From the NCBI GenBank assembly GCA_963788225.1, contig CAWBGI010000001.1, forward strand, positions 434,001 to 498,000: 64,000 nucleotides of DNA, read 5' to 3'. The notes below the pieces were generated by a model. It searched no databases. It was given only the letters and a program-made list of their open reading frames with translations, and was not told where the DNA came from. This document shows, one piece after another, positions 15,582 through 24,655 of the stretch. Origin of the DNA: Sulfotelmatobacter sp963788225 (GTDB lineage: Bacteria; Acidobacteriota; Terriglobia; Terriglobales; Acidobacteriaceae). Position 1 is the first letter of the stretch. The number at the start of each line of letters is the position of its first letter. The translations under genes were made by a program, and so were the position numbers.

Positions 15582-15917
15582 ATGACCGACAAACGAATCG
15601 TCCTCACGACCGCCGGATCGGAAGAAGAAGCCCGTAAAATTGCCCGCGCGCTGGTAGATCGACGCCTGGCCGCTTGCGTCAACGTCGTCCCACAAATCAC
15701 GTCCATCTATCGCTGGCAAGGCAACGTGGAAGAAGCTCGCGAATGGCTTTTGATCGTTAAGACTACGGCCGCGGCCTTCGGCCAGGTCCGTCACGCGATT
15801 GCAGAACTCCACTCCTATGAGGTGCCGGAATGCGTCTGCCTGGCAATCGAAGACGGATTGCCTGACTATTTGGAATGGATCGCCGATTCCGTCTCCGTAG
15901 GAGAATCCGGGGAATGA
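15582..15917 (+). CDS. cutA: Divalent-ion tolerance protein CutA
   Basis: The 111-aa protein has the CutA1 pattern: IVLTTAGSEEEARKIARALV, RRLAACVNVVPQITSIYRWQG, EEAREWLLIVKTT and LHSYEVPECVCLAIEDG. CutA forms very stable trimers. It was linked to copper tolerance in E. coli, but its exact role is unsettled. The gene is isolated between a pseudogene and an opposite-strand methyltransferase. Length is normal, and the ATG at 15582 is the only sensible start. Confidence 0.96.
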   Translation: MTDKRIVLTTAGSEEEARKIARALVDRRLAACVNVVPQITSIYRWQGNVEEAREWLLIVKTTAAAFGQVRHAIAELHSYEVPECVCLAIEDGLPDYLEWIADSVSVGESGE

Positions 15918-15930
15918 CTCCGGCACCCGC

Positions 15931-16737
15931 TCACGCCACATTGGCGCTGAGATTCAATCGCCAATAATCCAGAGAGTAGGGGGGAACATCCGCCGCAGCC
16001 TGCTCGGTCAATTCCGCCACAAACTTTGAGCGCAGATCTTCGGAAGGAATCTGTCGCAAATGCGTGTGCAGAACGATGTTGCTGACGAACTCTTCATACT
16101 GCTGCGCGCTGTCCAGAATCGTAGGCGCGGGTTCTACGCTGGTCTCGACGTTAACGAACCCCGCGCGCCGCAAAACTTCGGCCGCCTGGTCCGCATTCGC
16201 ATAAAACCACGGCTCCGCAAAGCGCGCCAGATAGGGCGCGTACCGCGAAGTTTGCGCCAGCTCCGCGACCCGTTGCCGCAATCGCGCCAGGTTCGCGCCC
16301 CCGCCGCACTGCGCGTGCAGCCAGCCACCCGGGCGCAGCGCCCGCCGCAGGCTCGCGAAGAGCTGATCGTGATCGAGCACCCAGTGAAAGGCCGCTGTGC
16401 TCACGATGCCGTCAAAGGCTTGCTCGAAAGGAAGGTGTAGTAAATCAGCCTCAACCAAGCTCAAGCGTTTGCCAAGGTCCCGCCGCAAATGCTGCCGCGC
16501 TGAACTCAGCATGTTCATCGAGAGATCAACCCCGACCACTTGGCCCCGGGGCAGAGCCTCGATCAACTCCGCCGTCAACCGGCCGGTTCCACAACCAGCG
16601 TCGAGCACCCGTTCATCCCCACGCACATGCAAGCGCGACAGGACTCTCTTGCCCCAACTGACCTGCGGTTGCGAGAGGCGATGGTATACAGAAGAGTTCC
16701 ACTCGCGGGATTGAATCTGATCACCCAAGGAAGGCAT
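15931..16737 (-). CDS. Class I SAM-dependent methyltransferase, trans-aconitate-methyltransferase-like
   Basis: This 268-aa protein begins with a short helical region, then motif I VLDAGCGTGRLTAELIEALP, motif II GQVVGVDLSMNMLSSARQH, and LSLVEADLLHLPFEQAFDGI with post-I acidic residues. FHWVLDHDQLFASLRRALRP follows, which is typical of Tam-like and UbiE-like methyltransferases. The C-terminal half is more variable and would define the acceptor, which cannot be named. It converges on cutA with a 13-base gap. The substrate assignment is weak; the methyltransferase fold is clear. Confidence 0.85.
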   Translation of the reverse strand: MPSLGDQIQSREWNSSVYHRLSQPQVSWGKRVLSRLHVRGDERVLDAGCGTGRLTAELIEALPRGQVVGVDLSMNMLSSARQHLRRDLGKRLSLVEADLLHLPFEQAFDGIVSTAAFHWVLDHDQLFASLRRALRPGGWLHAQCGGGANLARLRQRVAELAQTSRYAPYLARFAEPWFYANADQAAEVLRRAGFVNVETSVEPAPTILDSAQQYEEFVSNIVLHTHLRQIPSEDLRSKFVAELTEQAAADVPPYSLDYWRLNLSANVA

Positions 16738-16827
16738 CCGCCCGAAAAGAACAATCCGAAGCTTCAGATCTCATCCGCACTGATTCGCCCAAATCTGTTT
16801 ACACGCAAATCAGTGGCCAAAAGGGTT

Positions 16828-17988
16828 CTAGATAGCAGCCAGCCCCAACTCCAGGTCATCGAGAATATCCTCGATATTTTCGATCCCCACTGAGATGCGG
16901 ACCATGCCGTCGGTGATGCCGATCGCTTTACGCCCCTTTTCGCCGAGACCCGCGTGCGTCATGGTTGCCGGGTGCGAGATCAGTGTCTCCACTCCTCCCA
17001 GCGATTCTGCCAGCGAGCAGACGCGGAGTTTCTTCAGCATCTTGTTCGCGTTCTTCAGTGATCCGGTCTCAAACGTGATCATCGAACCGAAACCGCTCAT
17101 CTGCCGCTTCGCCAGTTCGTGCTGGGGATGATCCTTCAACCCGGGATAGAAAACCTTTTTCACCTTCGGGTGCTTGGCCAGGAAGTCTGCGACGGTGCGC
17201 CCGTTGCGGTCGTGAATTTCCATGCGCGCCGCCAGCGTCTTCACGCCACGCAGCAGCAGCCAGCATTCAAACGGAGACAGTATCGCGCCGGCCGCCTTCT
17301 GCAGAAAAGCCAGCATCTCGGCATGCTCCGGCTTGCGGCATACCACCACACCACCAAGTCCATCGCTATGGCCGTTGAGAAACTTTGTGGTCGAATGCAC
17401 CACCATGTCCGCGCCAAGCGCCAGCGGCTGCTGAAAATAGGGAGACATGAATGTGTTGTCAACCACCAACTCAAGTTTCTTAGGCCGGCAGATCTGGCTG
17501 ATCGCCGCCAGATCGCTTAACCGCATCAGCGGATTCGTCGGCGTTTCTACGTACACCATGCGCGTGTTCTTCCGGATCGCGCGCTCCACATTCTCTGCGT
17601 CCGATGTGTCTACGTAGGAAAACTCCAGGCCGAAGCCGGTCAGCACCTGGTTGAAGAGGCGTGGCGTGCCGCCATACAAATCGTTTCCGCACACTACGTG
17701 ATCGCCCGACTTCAACATGCTGGCCACCGCGTTGATGGCGGCCATGCCGCTGGCAAATACTGGCGCGGCTACTCCTCCTTCCAGCGATGCCAGGTTCTGC
17801 TCGAGGCGTGTGCGTGTGGGATTCGAGACGCGCGAGTATTCGTAGCCCTTGTTCTCGCCGATGCCCTGCTGCACGTAGGTGGAAGTTGGGTAGATAGGGA
17901 CAGTTACTGAGCCGGTTAGGGGGTCGGGCTCTTGTCCATCGTGGATGGCGCGGGTGGCGAAACCGGGCTGCTTCTTGGTTAGTTTCAT
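16828..17988 (-). CDS. Cystathionine gamma-synthase/gamma-lyase family PLP enzyme
   Basis: The 386-aa product, from ATG at 17986-17988, is a Cys/Met-metabolism PLP enzyme: FATRAIHDGQEPDPLTGSV, YEYSRVSNPTRTRLEQNLA, FASGMAAINAV, and VVHSTTKFLNGHSD with the PLP lysine at residue 202. The reading frame is open further upstream into the intergenic region, but the family N-terminus begins here. Together with the cysteine synthase/CBS-type gene 76 bases upstream it could form a transsulfuration pair. MetB (synthase) and gamma-lyase cannot be separated by motif alone. Confidence 0.92.
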   Translation of the reverse strand: MKLTKKQPGFATRAIHDGQEPDPLTGSVTVPIYPTSTYVQQGIGENKGYEYSRVSNPTRTRLEQNLASLEGGVAAPVFASGMAAINAVASMLKSGDHVVCGNDLYGGTPRLFNQVLTGFGLEFSYVDTSDAENVERAIRKNTRMVYVETPTNPLMRLSDLAAISQICRPKKLELVVDNTFMSPYFQQPLALGADMVVHSTTKFLNGHSDGLGGVVVCRKPEHAEMLAFLQKAAGAILSPFECWLLLRGVKTLAARMEIHDRNGRTVADFLAKHPKVKKVFYPGLKDHPQHELAKRQMSGFGSMITFETGSLKNANKMLKKLRVCSLAESLGGVETLISHPATMTHAGLGEKGRKAIGITDGMVRISVGIENIEDILDDLELGLAAI

Positions 17989-18064
17989 TGGAAGTTCCAA
18001 AATCTTGAAACACGGAGGACACAGGGTCACACGGGGTAGGGCTCGCCGTCCGCGCGGCTCAAGG

Positions 18065-19018
18065 CTAGACTCCGCCCTCAAAAATCTTTTTCGACAGATA
18101 GCGCTCGGCCGAATCTGGAATAATTGTTGCCACTCGTTTGCCGGCGCCCAGCCTGCGCGCCACTTCCAAGGACGCGAACACGGCCGCGCCGCCGCTTGAT
18201 CCGGCCAGGACACCTTCCTCCGCCGCCAGCCGCTTTACCGTCGCGAAGGCATCGTCGTCATTCACCATAATCACTTCGTCGCACACCGAGGCGTCGAACG
18301 TCTTGGGGATGAAGCTGGCTCCGATTCCTTCTACCTTGTGTGGGCCAGTTTCTCCGCCGCCCAGCACCGAGCCTTGCGTTTCCACAGCGAACGTCTGTAC
18401 TCCCGGCACATGTTCTTTCATGTAACGCGCTACACCAGAAAAAGTGCCGCAAGTGCCGCAGCCCAGGACTACGGCGTCCACTTTCCCGTCCATCTGCTCG
18501 AACATCTCTACTGCAGTTGTCTCGTAGTGGTAATCGGGATTTGCCATGTTTTCAAATTGTCCTGCCATGAATGCACCGGGATCACCCGCTACCAGTTCTT
18601 TAGCGCGGCGAATCGCACCCTGCATACCTTCACTGTCCGGAGTGCGCTCAACCATCGCCCCCAGCGCGCGCATGATGATCACTTTTTCCTGCGAGAAGTT
18701 TTCCGGGACAAACAGCTTCACTTTGTATCCGCGATTCACACCGATCAGCGCTAACCCGATTCCTGTGTTGCCCGCCGTGGCTTCGACAATCGTTCCTCCG
18801 GGCGCGAGTTTCCCTTCCTGCTCCGCTCTGCGAATGATGCCGATGGCGGCGCGGTCTTTCACGCTGCCGCCGGGATTCAGATATTCAAGTTTGGCGAAGA
18901 TGTCGGCCGATCCGGCGGGAACCAGCCGTGTCAGGCGCAGTATGGGAGTGCCGCCGACTAGATCCGTAATATCGTCGGCGACTCCGAGATGCGAGACTTC
19001 AGAGTTTTTCAAGGGCAC
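18065..19018 (-). CDS. Cysteine synthase / cystathionine beta-synthase family protein
   Basis: The 317-aa PLP enzyme shows LVGGTPILRL, KLEYLNPGGSVKDRAA with the PLP lysine at residue 54, IVEATAGNTGIGLALIGVNR (the substrate loop), and VLGCGTCGTFSGVARYMKE (phosphate loop). It ends ATIIPDSAERYLSK. This is the O-acetylserine sulfhydrylase/CBS fold. The neighbour downstream on the same strand is a cystathionine synthase/lyase. That context allows either cysteine synthesis from O-acetylserine or the first step of reverse transsulfuration (no C-terminal CBS regulatory domains are present). Confidence 0.93.
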   Translation of the reverse strand: MPLKNSEVSHLGVADDITDLVGGTPILRLTRLVPAGSADIFAKLEYLNPGGSVKDRAAIGIIRRAEQEGKLAPGGTIVEATAGNTGIGLALIGVNRGYKVKLFVPENFSQEKVIIMRALGAMVERTPDSEGMQGAIRRAKELVAGDPGAFMAGQFENMANPDYHYETTAVEMFEQMDGKVDAVVLGCGTCGTFSGVARYMKEHVPGVQTFAVETQGSVLGGGETGPHKVEGIGASFIPKTFDASVCDEVIMVNDDDAFATVKRLAAEEGVLAGSSGGAAVFASLEVARRLGAGKRVATIIPDSAERYLSKKIFEGGV

Positions 19019-19115
19019 GTTACAGGGTAAGGGGGAGCGCTCAGAATCGTCAATCGCCTGCCGGCGTGTGTAGGTTGAAACCCGTTACCATCGTCATTTT
19101 CCGGACCACGGTGGG

Positions 19116-20930
19116 CTATCGCGATCCCAGCCGAAGCAGTTCGTCTCGCAGGCGCGGGTGATGCTGGGTTTGGCGGAGGTAGGGCATTTCGTTGGTAGCG
19201 GCTTTGGCGCGAATGATTTTGACTAGTTGCTGTTTTTCGTCCGGCGACCAGCGCGCTAGGTCGGGGATTAGGGCAAGAACCAGCGCCCAATTCTCTAGCG
19301 CTTGCAGTTGCAGCGGAGTCCAGCGTGTTGCGCTGATCCCGAGGGCACGGGTAACGGCTGCGGTCGATGCTGCGCGGATTTTCTGGCTGTCGGCGTCGAA
19401 CTCTCTCGCCATGCGGCGGTTGATCAGGAATCCGAGGTTGCGAGTGGAGAATGTGTCCCAAGCACCGGGCACTCCCTCAGCGGCTGAAGCCGGTTTTGAT
19501 TTCGTGGTTGGTACGGCACGCCTGAAGGCGTGCCCTGATACGAACCCAGACGCTTCCGGCCAAAGCACTTCCAAAAACATGTGGGCCTCGGCCAAGCGCT
19601 TCAACGTTCGGGGCGGAGTTCGGTATTCTCGGTTGGCGGAGATTTTTTTCTCCTCTTGTTCACACAATGCCTGCAGGTCGGTGCGTCCCGGCCGGAAGCC
19701 GAGCTTGCGGTAGAACCAGAAAGCTCCGGAGTCAATGGCTTCGTCGTTATTCTGTCCGATCTGATAAGGATAAATCGAGATGCACTTCGCGCCGGTTAGA
19801 GCGCAGAGGCAACGCAGGGCTTGGGCATAGATCCAGGCGGTTTCTCCCTGGCGATAGGTGTAGAAAGTGTTGAAGCCGACCTCGATCCATTCGCAAAGTC
19901 CGATGGCTTCGACGTAGTTGATGGGGACGCCGTTTTTCAGGGTGTACCCGGCGAGGTAGGCGCGCAGGGGGAGGCGGCGTGCAGGCGGGAGTCCCCAGAA
20001 ATGCATGACCACGCCACGGCCGAGATCGGCGCGCACTACGGTGCGCGGGTCGCCCAGCGTGGTGCCGTAGAGTTCACGGTAGCGCACGACCATGATTTCG
20101 CGGATGGCGTTCATTACGGATTCTCCGGCGGCGAGAGAGAGCTTTTCCAGTTTTGGCGCGGACTGGGCGAGTTCGTGCGCAAGAGAAACATCGCTGCGCT
20201 GAATTAGAGGTGCGTCGTGGAAGTAGAAGCGGCGAGGACGAGTCCAATTGCGCGTGCGGGAGAGCTTCAGGTTTTCTAGTTTCCAGCGCAGTGGGAGGCG
20301 AAGTGAGTCGTAAAGTTCGGCCTGCTGGCGCGCGGGCAGCGGGAGTTGCGTGAAGCGGTCGAGCAGCCAGGCGAGCGCGTCTCTGCGGCCTCGAGCGGCG
20401 TCGAGCCAACGCGGCCATGGGATGTTGGCTTCTACATCGGCGTCCTCTTCCAAGAGCGGGATGAAGCGCGGCCATGTGCTGCCGCGGCCGCGTTCGGCTT
20501 GATAGTCGTCCCAGTAATCGTCCCACGCGATCTCGACATTTTGGGGAATGCGGCCCACGAGCCAGCGGGCGACGTCCAAGGAAAGAGTGTCCTGCATGGC
20601 GGTGCCGGCGATGCCGGACGTGTCGAAGTCATCGAAGAGCGACATGTCGGCGTTCGTGGCGCGAAGTTTCTCGATGCGCAGGTGGAAGGTGTTGAGCAGA
20701 CGCTCAACGCGCGGGACGTGCGAAGGAGCGTGCGGGAAGGCGCGGAGGAAAAGCAGAGATTCGTGGAAGCGGATCAGTTGCTCAGTATCTAAGGGGAGTT
20801 TTGCAAGTTGCGAGAGAAGTTTGGTGATGAAGCCGGCAGAATTGAAGTCGAATCGGCTTTTGGCGGCTTCCAGTTGGATGAGGAGGTGATTGGGATCGTG
20901 CTCGTTAGAATCATGGAATTCAGTCGGCAT
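19116..20930 (-). CDS. 604-aa unknown protein with an embedded repeat
   Basis: The protein has no signal peptide or membrane helix. It is rich in Arg, Trp and aromatic residues. A region near residues 370-435 (GFNTFYTYRQGETAWIYAQA; then SGAFWFYRKLGFRPGRTDL) is reminiscent of a GNAT-type acetyltransferase end (YRKLGFRP), but I cannot assign a family. About residues 461-487 are encoded by a dispersed palindromic repeat (19470-19547) that stays in frame. The start ATG at 20928-20930 is followed by an acidic N-terminus. No operon partner is evident. Confidence 0.75.
   Translation of the reverse strand: MPTEFHDSNEHDPNHLLIQLEAAKSRFDFNSAGFITKLLSQLAKLPLDTEQLIRFHESLLFLRAFPHAPSHVPRVERLLNTFHLRIEKLRATNADMSLFDDFDTSGIAGTAMQDTLSLDVARWLVGRIPQNVEIAWDDYWDDYQAERGRGSTWPRFIPLLEEDADVEANIPWPRWLDAARGRRDALAWLLDRFTQLPLPARQQAELYDSLRLPLRWKLENLKLSRTRNWTRPRRFYFHDAPLIQRSDVSLAHELAQSAPKLEKLSLAAGESVMNAIREIMVVRYRELYGTTLGDPRTVVRADLGRGVVMHFWGLPPARRLPLRAYLAGYTLKNGVPINYVEAIGLCEWIEVGFNTFYTYRQGETAWIYAQALRCLCALTGAKCISIYPYQIGQNNDEAIDSGAFWFYRKLGFRPGRTDLQALCEQEEKKISANREYRTPPRTLKRLAEAHMFLEVLWPEASGFVSGHAFRRAVPTTKSKPASAAEGVPGAWDTFSTRNLGFLINRRMAREFDADSQKIRAASTAAVTRALGISATRWTPLQLQALENWALVLALIPDLARWSPDEKQQLVKIIRAKAATNEMPYLRQTQHHPRLRDELLRLGSR
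19470..19547. repeat. Dispersed palindromic repeat lying inside a coding frame
   Basis: It contains CGGCTGAAGCCG and GGCACGCC-TGAA-GGCGTGCC (8-bp perfect stem), joined by GTTTTGATTTCGTGGTTGG. Such pairs normally sit between genes. Here the copy is in frame in the 604-aa gene and adds a stretch including VPTTKSKPASAAEG. Confidence 0.75.
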
Positions 20931-21050
20931 GGGTGGCGAGATAGTGTAACGCAGGTGAGGGATGAAGCAAGTGCGCGCCGCGGTTCCTAACCAAAATGAA
21001 ATCCAAGAGCAACCACTTGGAAGAAAGTAAAATGGAAATTAGCATCCGCG

Positions 21051-23042
21051 ATGGACCTTCTGGCCAAAATCCGCACGATCCCCACCGAACCCGGCGTGTA
21101 TCTCTACAAGAACGCTGAGGGCGAAGTGATCTACGTGGGCAAGGCGAAGAATCTGCGCAGCCGCGTGGCCAGCTACTTTCACGAAGGCCGCTGGGAGGAT
21201 TCGAAAACCGGAACGCTGGTGCGCGAGGCCGTCGATGTCGACTACATCGTCGTCGCCAACAACAAAGAGGCGCTGGCGCTGGAAAACAATCTCATCAAGC
21301 AGCGCAAGCCGCGCTTCAACATCCTGCTGCGCGACGATAAGACTTATCCTTACGTGAAGCTCACGCTGAGCGAACGCTGGCCGCGCGTTTATGTGACGCG
21401 CCGCCTGCGCAAAGACGGCAGCGCCTACTACGGCCCGTACTTCCCTGCCAACCTGGCGTATCGCATCGTCGATCTCATCCACCGCAACTTTTTGATTCCC
21501 TCGTGCAAGGTCGACCTCACGCGCTTTCACCCGCGCCCCTGCCTGCAGTACTACATCAAGCGCTGCCTGGGCCCGTGCGTGAAGGATTTGACCACGCCTG
21601 ACGCTTATCAGGAAGCGGTTCGTGACGTGAAGCTGTTTCTGGAAGGCCGTCCCACAGACCTGAGCAAGTCGCTGCACGCGCGCATGGAACAGGCCGCAGC
21701 GGCGCAAGAGTATGAACGCGCTGCCCGCTATCGTGACTTGATTTCGACCGTCGAGCAACTGCAGGAGCGCCAGCGCATCGCCGTGGCCGAAGGCGATGAC
21801 GCCGACGTATTCGGCTATCACTACGAAAATGGCATGCTGGCCGTAAATCTGTTTCACATGCGCGGCGGCCGCGTAGTAGACCGCCGCGAGTTCTTCTGGG
21901 AAGACCTGCCAGAGTTCGCATCCCCGGAAGCTCCCTCCCCAGATCCTTCCCTCTCCCCCTGTCATCCTGAGCGATGCGAAGGACCTATGCAGTCTGCCGG
22001 CGGCACCGGCGCTGCCGACGAGTCCACAGGTCCTTCGGCCGGCAAAGAACGCCAGCCGCAGGACGACAATGCAAAAGGCGCAGACTTTATTCCCGGCGAA
22101 TTCTTCTCCGCCCTCCTGAAGCAGCTCTACATCGGCCAGCCCTATGTGCCGCGCAATCTCTACGTCCCGGTAGATTTTGAAGATCGAGAAGAACTAGAGG
22201 ACCTGCTCTCCGAGCAAAGCGCGGCAGCACGTGCCGCCCGAGTTCACATCCTGGTCCCGCAGCGCGGAGACAAGCGCGCCCTCATCGACCTCGCCGGTAC
22301 CAACGCCAAACAATCCTACGATCAGCGCTTTCGCGTGCTCAAGCCCAATGCCAAAGCCATCCAGGAAGAACTGCAGGACGCGCTCAGCCTGCCGGAGATG
22401 CCCAAGCGCATCGAGTGCTTCGACATCTCGCACATTCAAGGCGCGGAGACCGTGGCCTCGATGGTGGTGTGGGAAGACGGCAAGATGAAGAAATCGGATT
22501 ACCGGAAGTTCATCATCCGCACCGTCGAGGGCGTCGACGATTTCGCGTCCATGCGTGAGGTGGTCACGCGCCGCTACAAGCGTGTGCTGCAAGAACAAGA
22601 AAAAGAGAAGAAAACAATGCCCAGCCTGGTTCTGATCGACGGCGGCTTAGGCCAGTTGCACGCAGCGGCCGAAGCGCTGGAGTCACTTGAGATCATCAAC
22701 CAGCCGCTCGCAGCCATCGCCAAGCGTGAAGAAATTCTCTACGTCTACGGTCAGGAGAGAGATCCCATCGCGCTTGATCATCATTCGCCGGTGCTGCACC
22801 TGATTCAACTCATTCGCGATGAAGCCCACCGGTTCGCCGTGACCTTCCATCGCAAACGCCGGCAGATGCGCGACCGCTCGACTGAACTCCTGGAGATCCC
22901 TGGCGTCGGCGAGAGCACCACTCGGCGCCTGCTGGAACATTTTGGAAGCTTACAAGCGGTGAAGCAGGCGGACCCGGCGGCGCTGTCGGCGGTCGTGACG
23001 CGCGTTCAGGCAGAAGCCATCAGCAACCACTTTCGCAAGTAG
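21051..23042 (+). CDS. uvrC: Excinuclease ABC subunit C
   Basis: The 663-aa nuclease makes both incisions in nucleotide excision repair. In order: the GIY-YIG domain (PTEPGVYLYKNAEGEVIYVG, residues ~10-95), the Cys-rich region (FHPRPCLQYYIKRCLGPCV), a UVR motif (~205-240), the RNase H-like domain (IECFDISHIQGAETVASMVV; SLVLIDGGLGQLHAA), and tandem helix-hairpin-helix (LEIPGVGESTTRRLLEHFGS). The segment at residues ~304-340, beginning CHPERCEGPMQSAGG, has no counterpart in UvrC and is encoded by a dispersed repeat. The insertion lies between domains, so the enzyme is probably active. Confidence 0.97.
   Translation: MDLLAKIRTIPTEPGVYLYKNAEGEVIYVGKAKNLRSRVASYFHEGRWEDSKTGTLVREAVDVDYIVVANNKEALALENNLIKQRKPRFNILLRDDKTYPYVKLTLSERWPRVYVTRRLRKDGSAYYGPYFPANLAYRIVDLIHRNFLIPSCKVDLTRFHPRPCLQYYIKRCLGPCVKDLTTPDAYQEAVRDVKLFLEGRPTDLSKSLHARMEQAAAAQEYERAARYRDLISTVEQLQERQRIAVAEGDDADVFGYHYENGMLAVNLFHMRGGRVVDRREFFWEDLPEFASPEAPSPDPSLSPCHPERCEGPMQSAGGTGAADESTGPSAGKERQPQDDNAKGADFIPGEFFSALLKQLYIGQPYVPRNLYVPVDFEDREELEDLLSEQSAAARAARVHILVPQRGDKRALIDLAGTNAKQSYDQRFRVLKPNAKAIQEELQDALSLPEMPKRIECFDISHIQGAETVASMVVWEDGKMKKSDYRKFIIRTVEGVDDFASMREVVTRRYKRVLQEQEKEKKTMPSLVLIDGGLGQLHAAAEALESLEIINQPLAAIAKREEILYVYGQERDPIALDHHSPVLHLIQLIRDEAHRFAVTFHRKRRQMRDRSTELLEIPGVGESTTRRLLEHFGSLQAVKQADPAALSAVVTRVQAEAISNHFRK
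21959..22068. repeat. Repeat element inserted in frame in uvrC
   Basis: TGTCATCCTGAGCGATGCGA at the left and the reverse-complement-like GCCGCAGGACGAC at the right frame an inner perfect inverted repeat, GAAGGACCT / AGGTCCTTC. The unit is about 110 bases. Its left end matches the common dispersed motif that encodes spurious CHPERSEG-type peptides in many genomes. It remains open in the uvrC frame. Confidence 0.8.
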
Positions 23043-23107
23043 GCAGTAAACCGGGAAGAGCACGACTTCCAGTCGCGCCGGACAGGCTAGGATGACTGAG
23101 AACAAGC

Positions 23108-24655
23108 TCAGGAGTTCGTCGGCTGCAGTATCGGAAGCTTACGGAGTTGCTTGTAAGTGACCCTTTCAGTCTGCTTGTTGAACAGGTCTACGCTCTGCGC
23201 CGCTCGAATTCCTGTGTAGAAACCGTAGTCCAGTATCAAGGCTAGGTATTTTCTTCCCGCTTCGCCCGGGCTTATCCCCTCACTGATAACGTGTATCAGC
23301 CTTAGGTCCACCAGTTTGAGGATGCTCTGGTATAACTCGTCATCGTTACGGATCTCTACCAGGAAAGCATTCTTTCGCTGTTGCTTAACGCAGAATTCCC
23401 TGACACGCTCGAGCACAGGAGTCAGATCGGTTTCTCCGGCGGCCGGAATGTCAACTTCCAAATCCCTCATCTTCTGACTGACCATCTCTGAAGCAGCCAA
23501 ATTTATGTTAGTCACAGAGACTCGGCTTCGATTCGTGATCGCGCCTCTCGTCATTGCCTGCGCGAATAGGTTCAGGGCGTCCCTTGGAACGCCCGCCGAA
23601 ACCCAAACTAGCCGAGAAAGGACATCGCTACTTGTGCAGAGAAACCGAACGGAGGGCAGCCCGCAGTATGTCGCATGTGCGTCGAGGATTCCCTCAATGT
23701 GACCTGCGGCTTTATCGGGCATCGTTAGGTTGTAGTCCAGCTTTATCGTTTGGGCGTCATGCGGAACTTGGAGGCCTGTGTGTGTGCCAGCATCCCAAGA
23801 CTTCGTGAGAGTCTCAATTGCCGACAATTTTAGGAACACATTGCTACCGCGCGTGACGGAATAAATGAACCCAAGTAGCCTAGCCTGCAGGTCGAAATCA
23901 AGTACGTGAAAGTCGTCCAGGAACACGAACAGGTTGTTTGAGGCCCCTTGAAGCGGGGAGAAGGCCTGGCGCACTTCGGGTAGGAACTTTCGGATGTCAT
24001 CGTCAGTCAGCGAAGCTTGTCCACGAAGCCGGTCGAGCGGGGCTGCAATGTGCGAATAGGCTGTCAGCCGCGTCGGCATTTCGCTCAGCTGTCTCAGGAT
24101 TTCTGCAAAAACATCGAGAACGACACGGTTGTCCTTCCGCTTCTCGTATACTTGCATGTCCAACCACACAGAAGGTTGACCGTCTCGCTCCCGAGTTCGC
24201 ATGGCGTACAGAAGCAAACTCGACTTCCCCGCCCCTCTCCGGCCGTAGACTATATGATTGGCCGAGGCAGTAATTTGCGCCTCAGCGTTCGATACCGATT
24301 TTGTATAGCGCGCGAAAAAATCGTCCTTGAAACTAAATCGGTTTATGTTGAGTGACTCAGATAAGATTCGAAGGAAGTACCTGGCCTCCGGACTCTGAAG
24401 TGGATTGGACGGAGTTCTTTTTTGTACTGTTGAAATCACTGTCGAAGCGGGGAATAAACCTTGCGTAAAGGTTGGCCCGATTTCCTGCAGGAGCTTGTAG
24501 AATCTTTCTGTGGGATTTGCTACCTGGAAAATCAGAGCCTGGCCGTCGGGCCTTTCCTTGACCTCGTAGTCCACTCCCTGGAGTCCACTGCGACTCTCGA
24601 ACTCATGCACGATCTGCTTTACATCCAGATTGCCAGCAAGGCTCACATCACTCAT
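23108..24655 (-). CDS. AAA/ORC-CDC6-like P-loop ATPase, partner of the HEPN gene
   Basis: The 515-aa protein has an N-terminal ~80-residue region of unknown type. It is followed by NRFSFKDDFFARYTKSV, Walker A YGRRGAGKSSLLLYA (138-146), Walker B LFVFLDDFHV (DD at 247-248) and a helical lid region (GVPRDALNLFAQAMTRGAI). A winged-helix-like C-terminus follows (~410-510). The order resembles ORC/CDC6-type STAND/AAA ATPases found in defence and signalling modules. Its ATG overlaps the stop of the HEPN gene by four bases (ATGA), showing translational coupling. Base composition looks less GC-rich than in uvrC, suggesting acquisition. The function is not established. Confidence 0.8.
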   Translation of the reverse strand: MSDVSLAGNLDVKQIVHEFESRSGLQGVDYEVKERPDGQALIFQVANPTERFYKLLQEIGPTFTQGLFPASTVISTVQKRTPSNPLQSPEARYFLRILSESLNINRFSFKDDFFARYTKSVSNAEAQITASANHIVYGRRGAGKSSLLLYAMRTRERDGQPSVWLDMQVYEKRKDNRVVLDVFAEILRQLSEMPTRLTAYSHIAAPLDRLRGQASLTDDDIRKFLPEVRQAFSPLQGASNNLFVFLDDFHVLDFDLQARLLGFIYSVTRGSNVFLKLSAIETLTKSWDAGTHTGLQVPHDAQTIKLDYNLTMPDKAAGHIEGILDAHATYCGLPSVRFLCTSSDVLSRLVWVSAGVPRDALNLFAQAMTRGAITNRSRVSVTNINLAASEMVSQKMRDLEVDIPAAGETDLTPVLERVREFCVKQQRKNAFLVEIRNDDELYQSILKLVDLRLIHVISEGISPGEAGRKYLALILDYGFYTGIRAAQSVDLFNKQTERVTYKQLRKLPILQPTNS

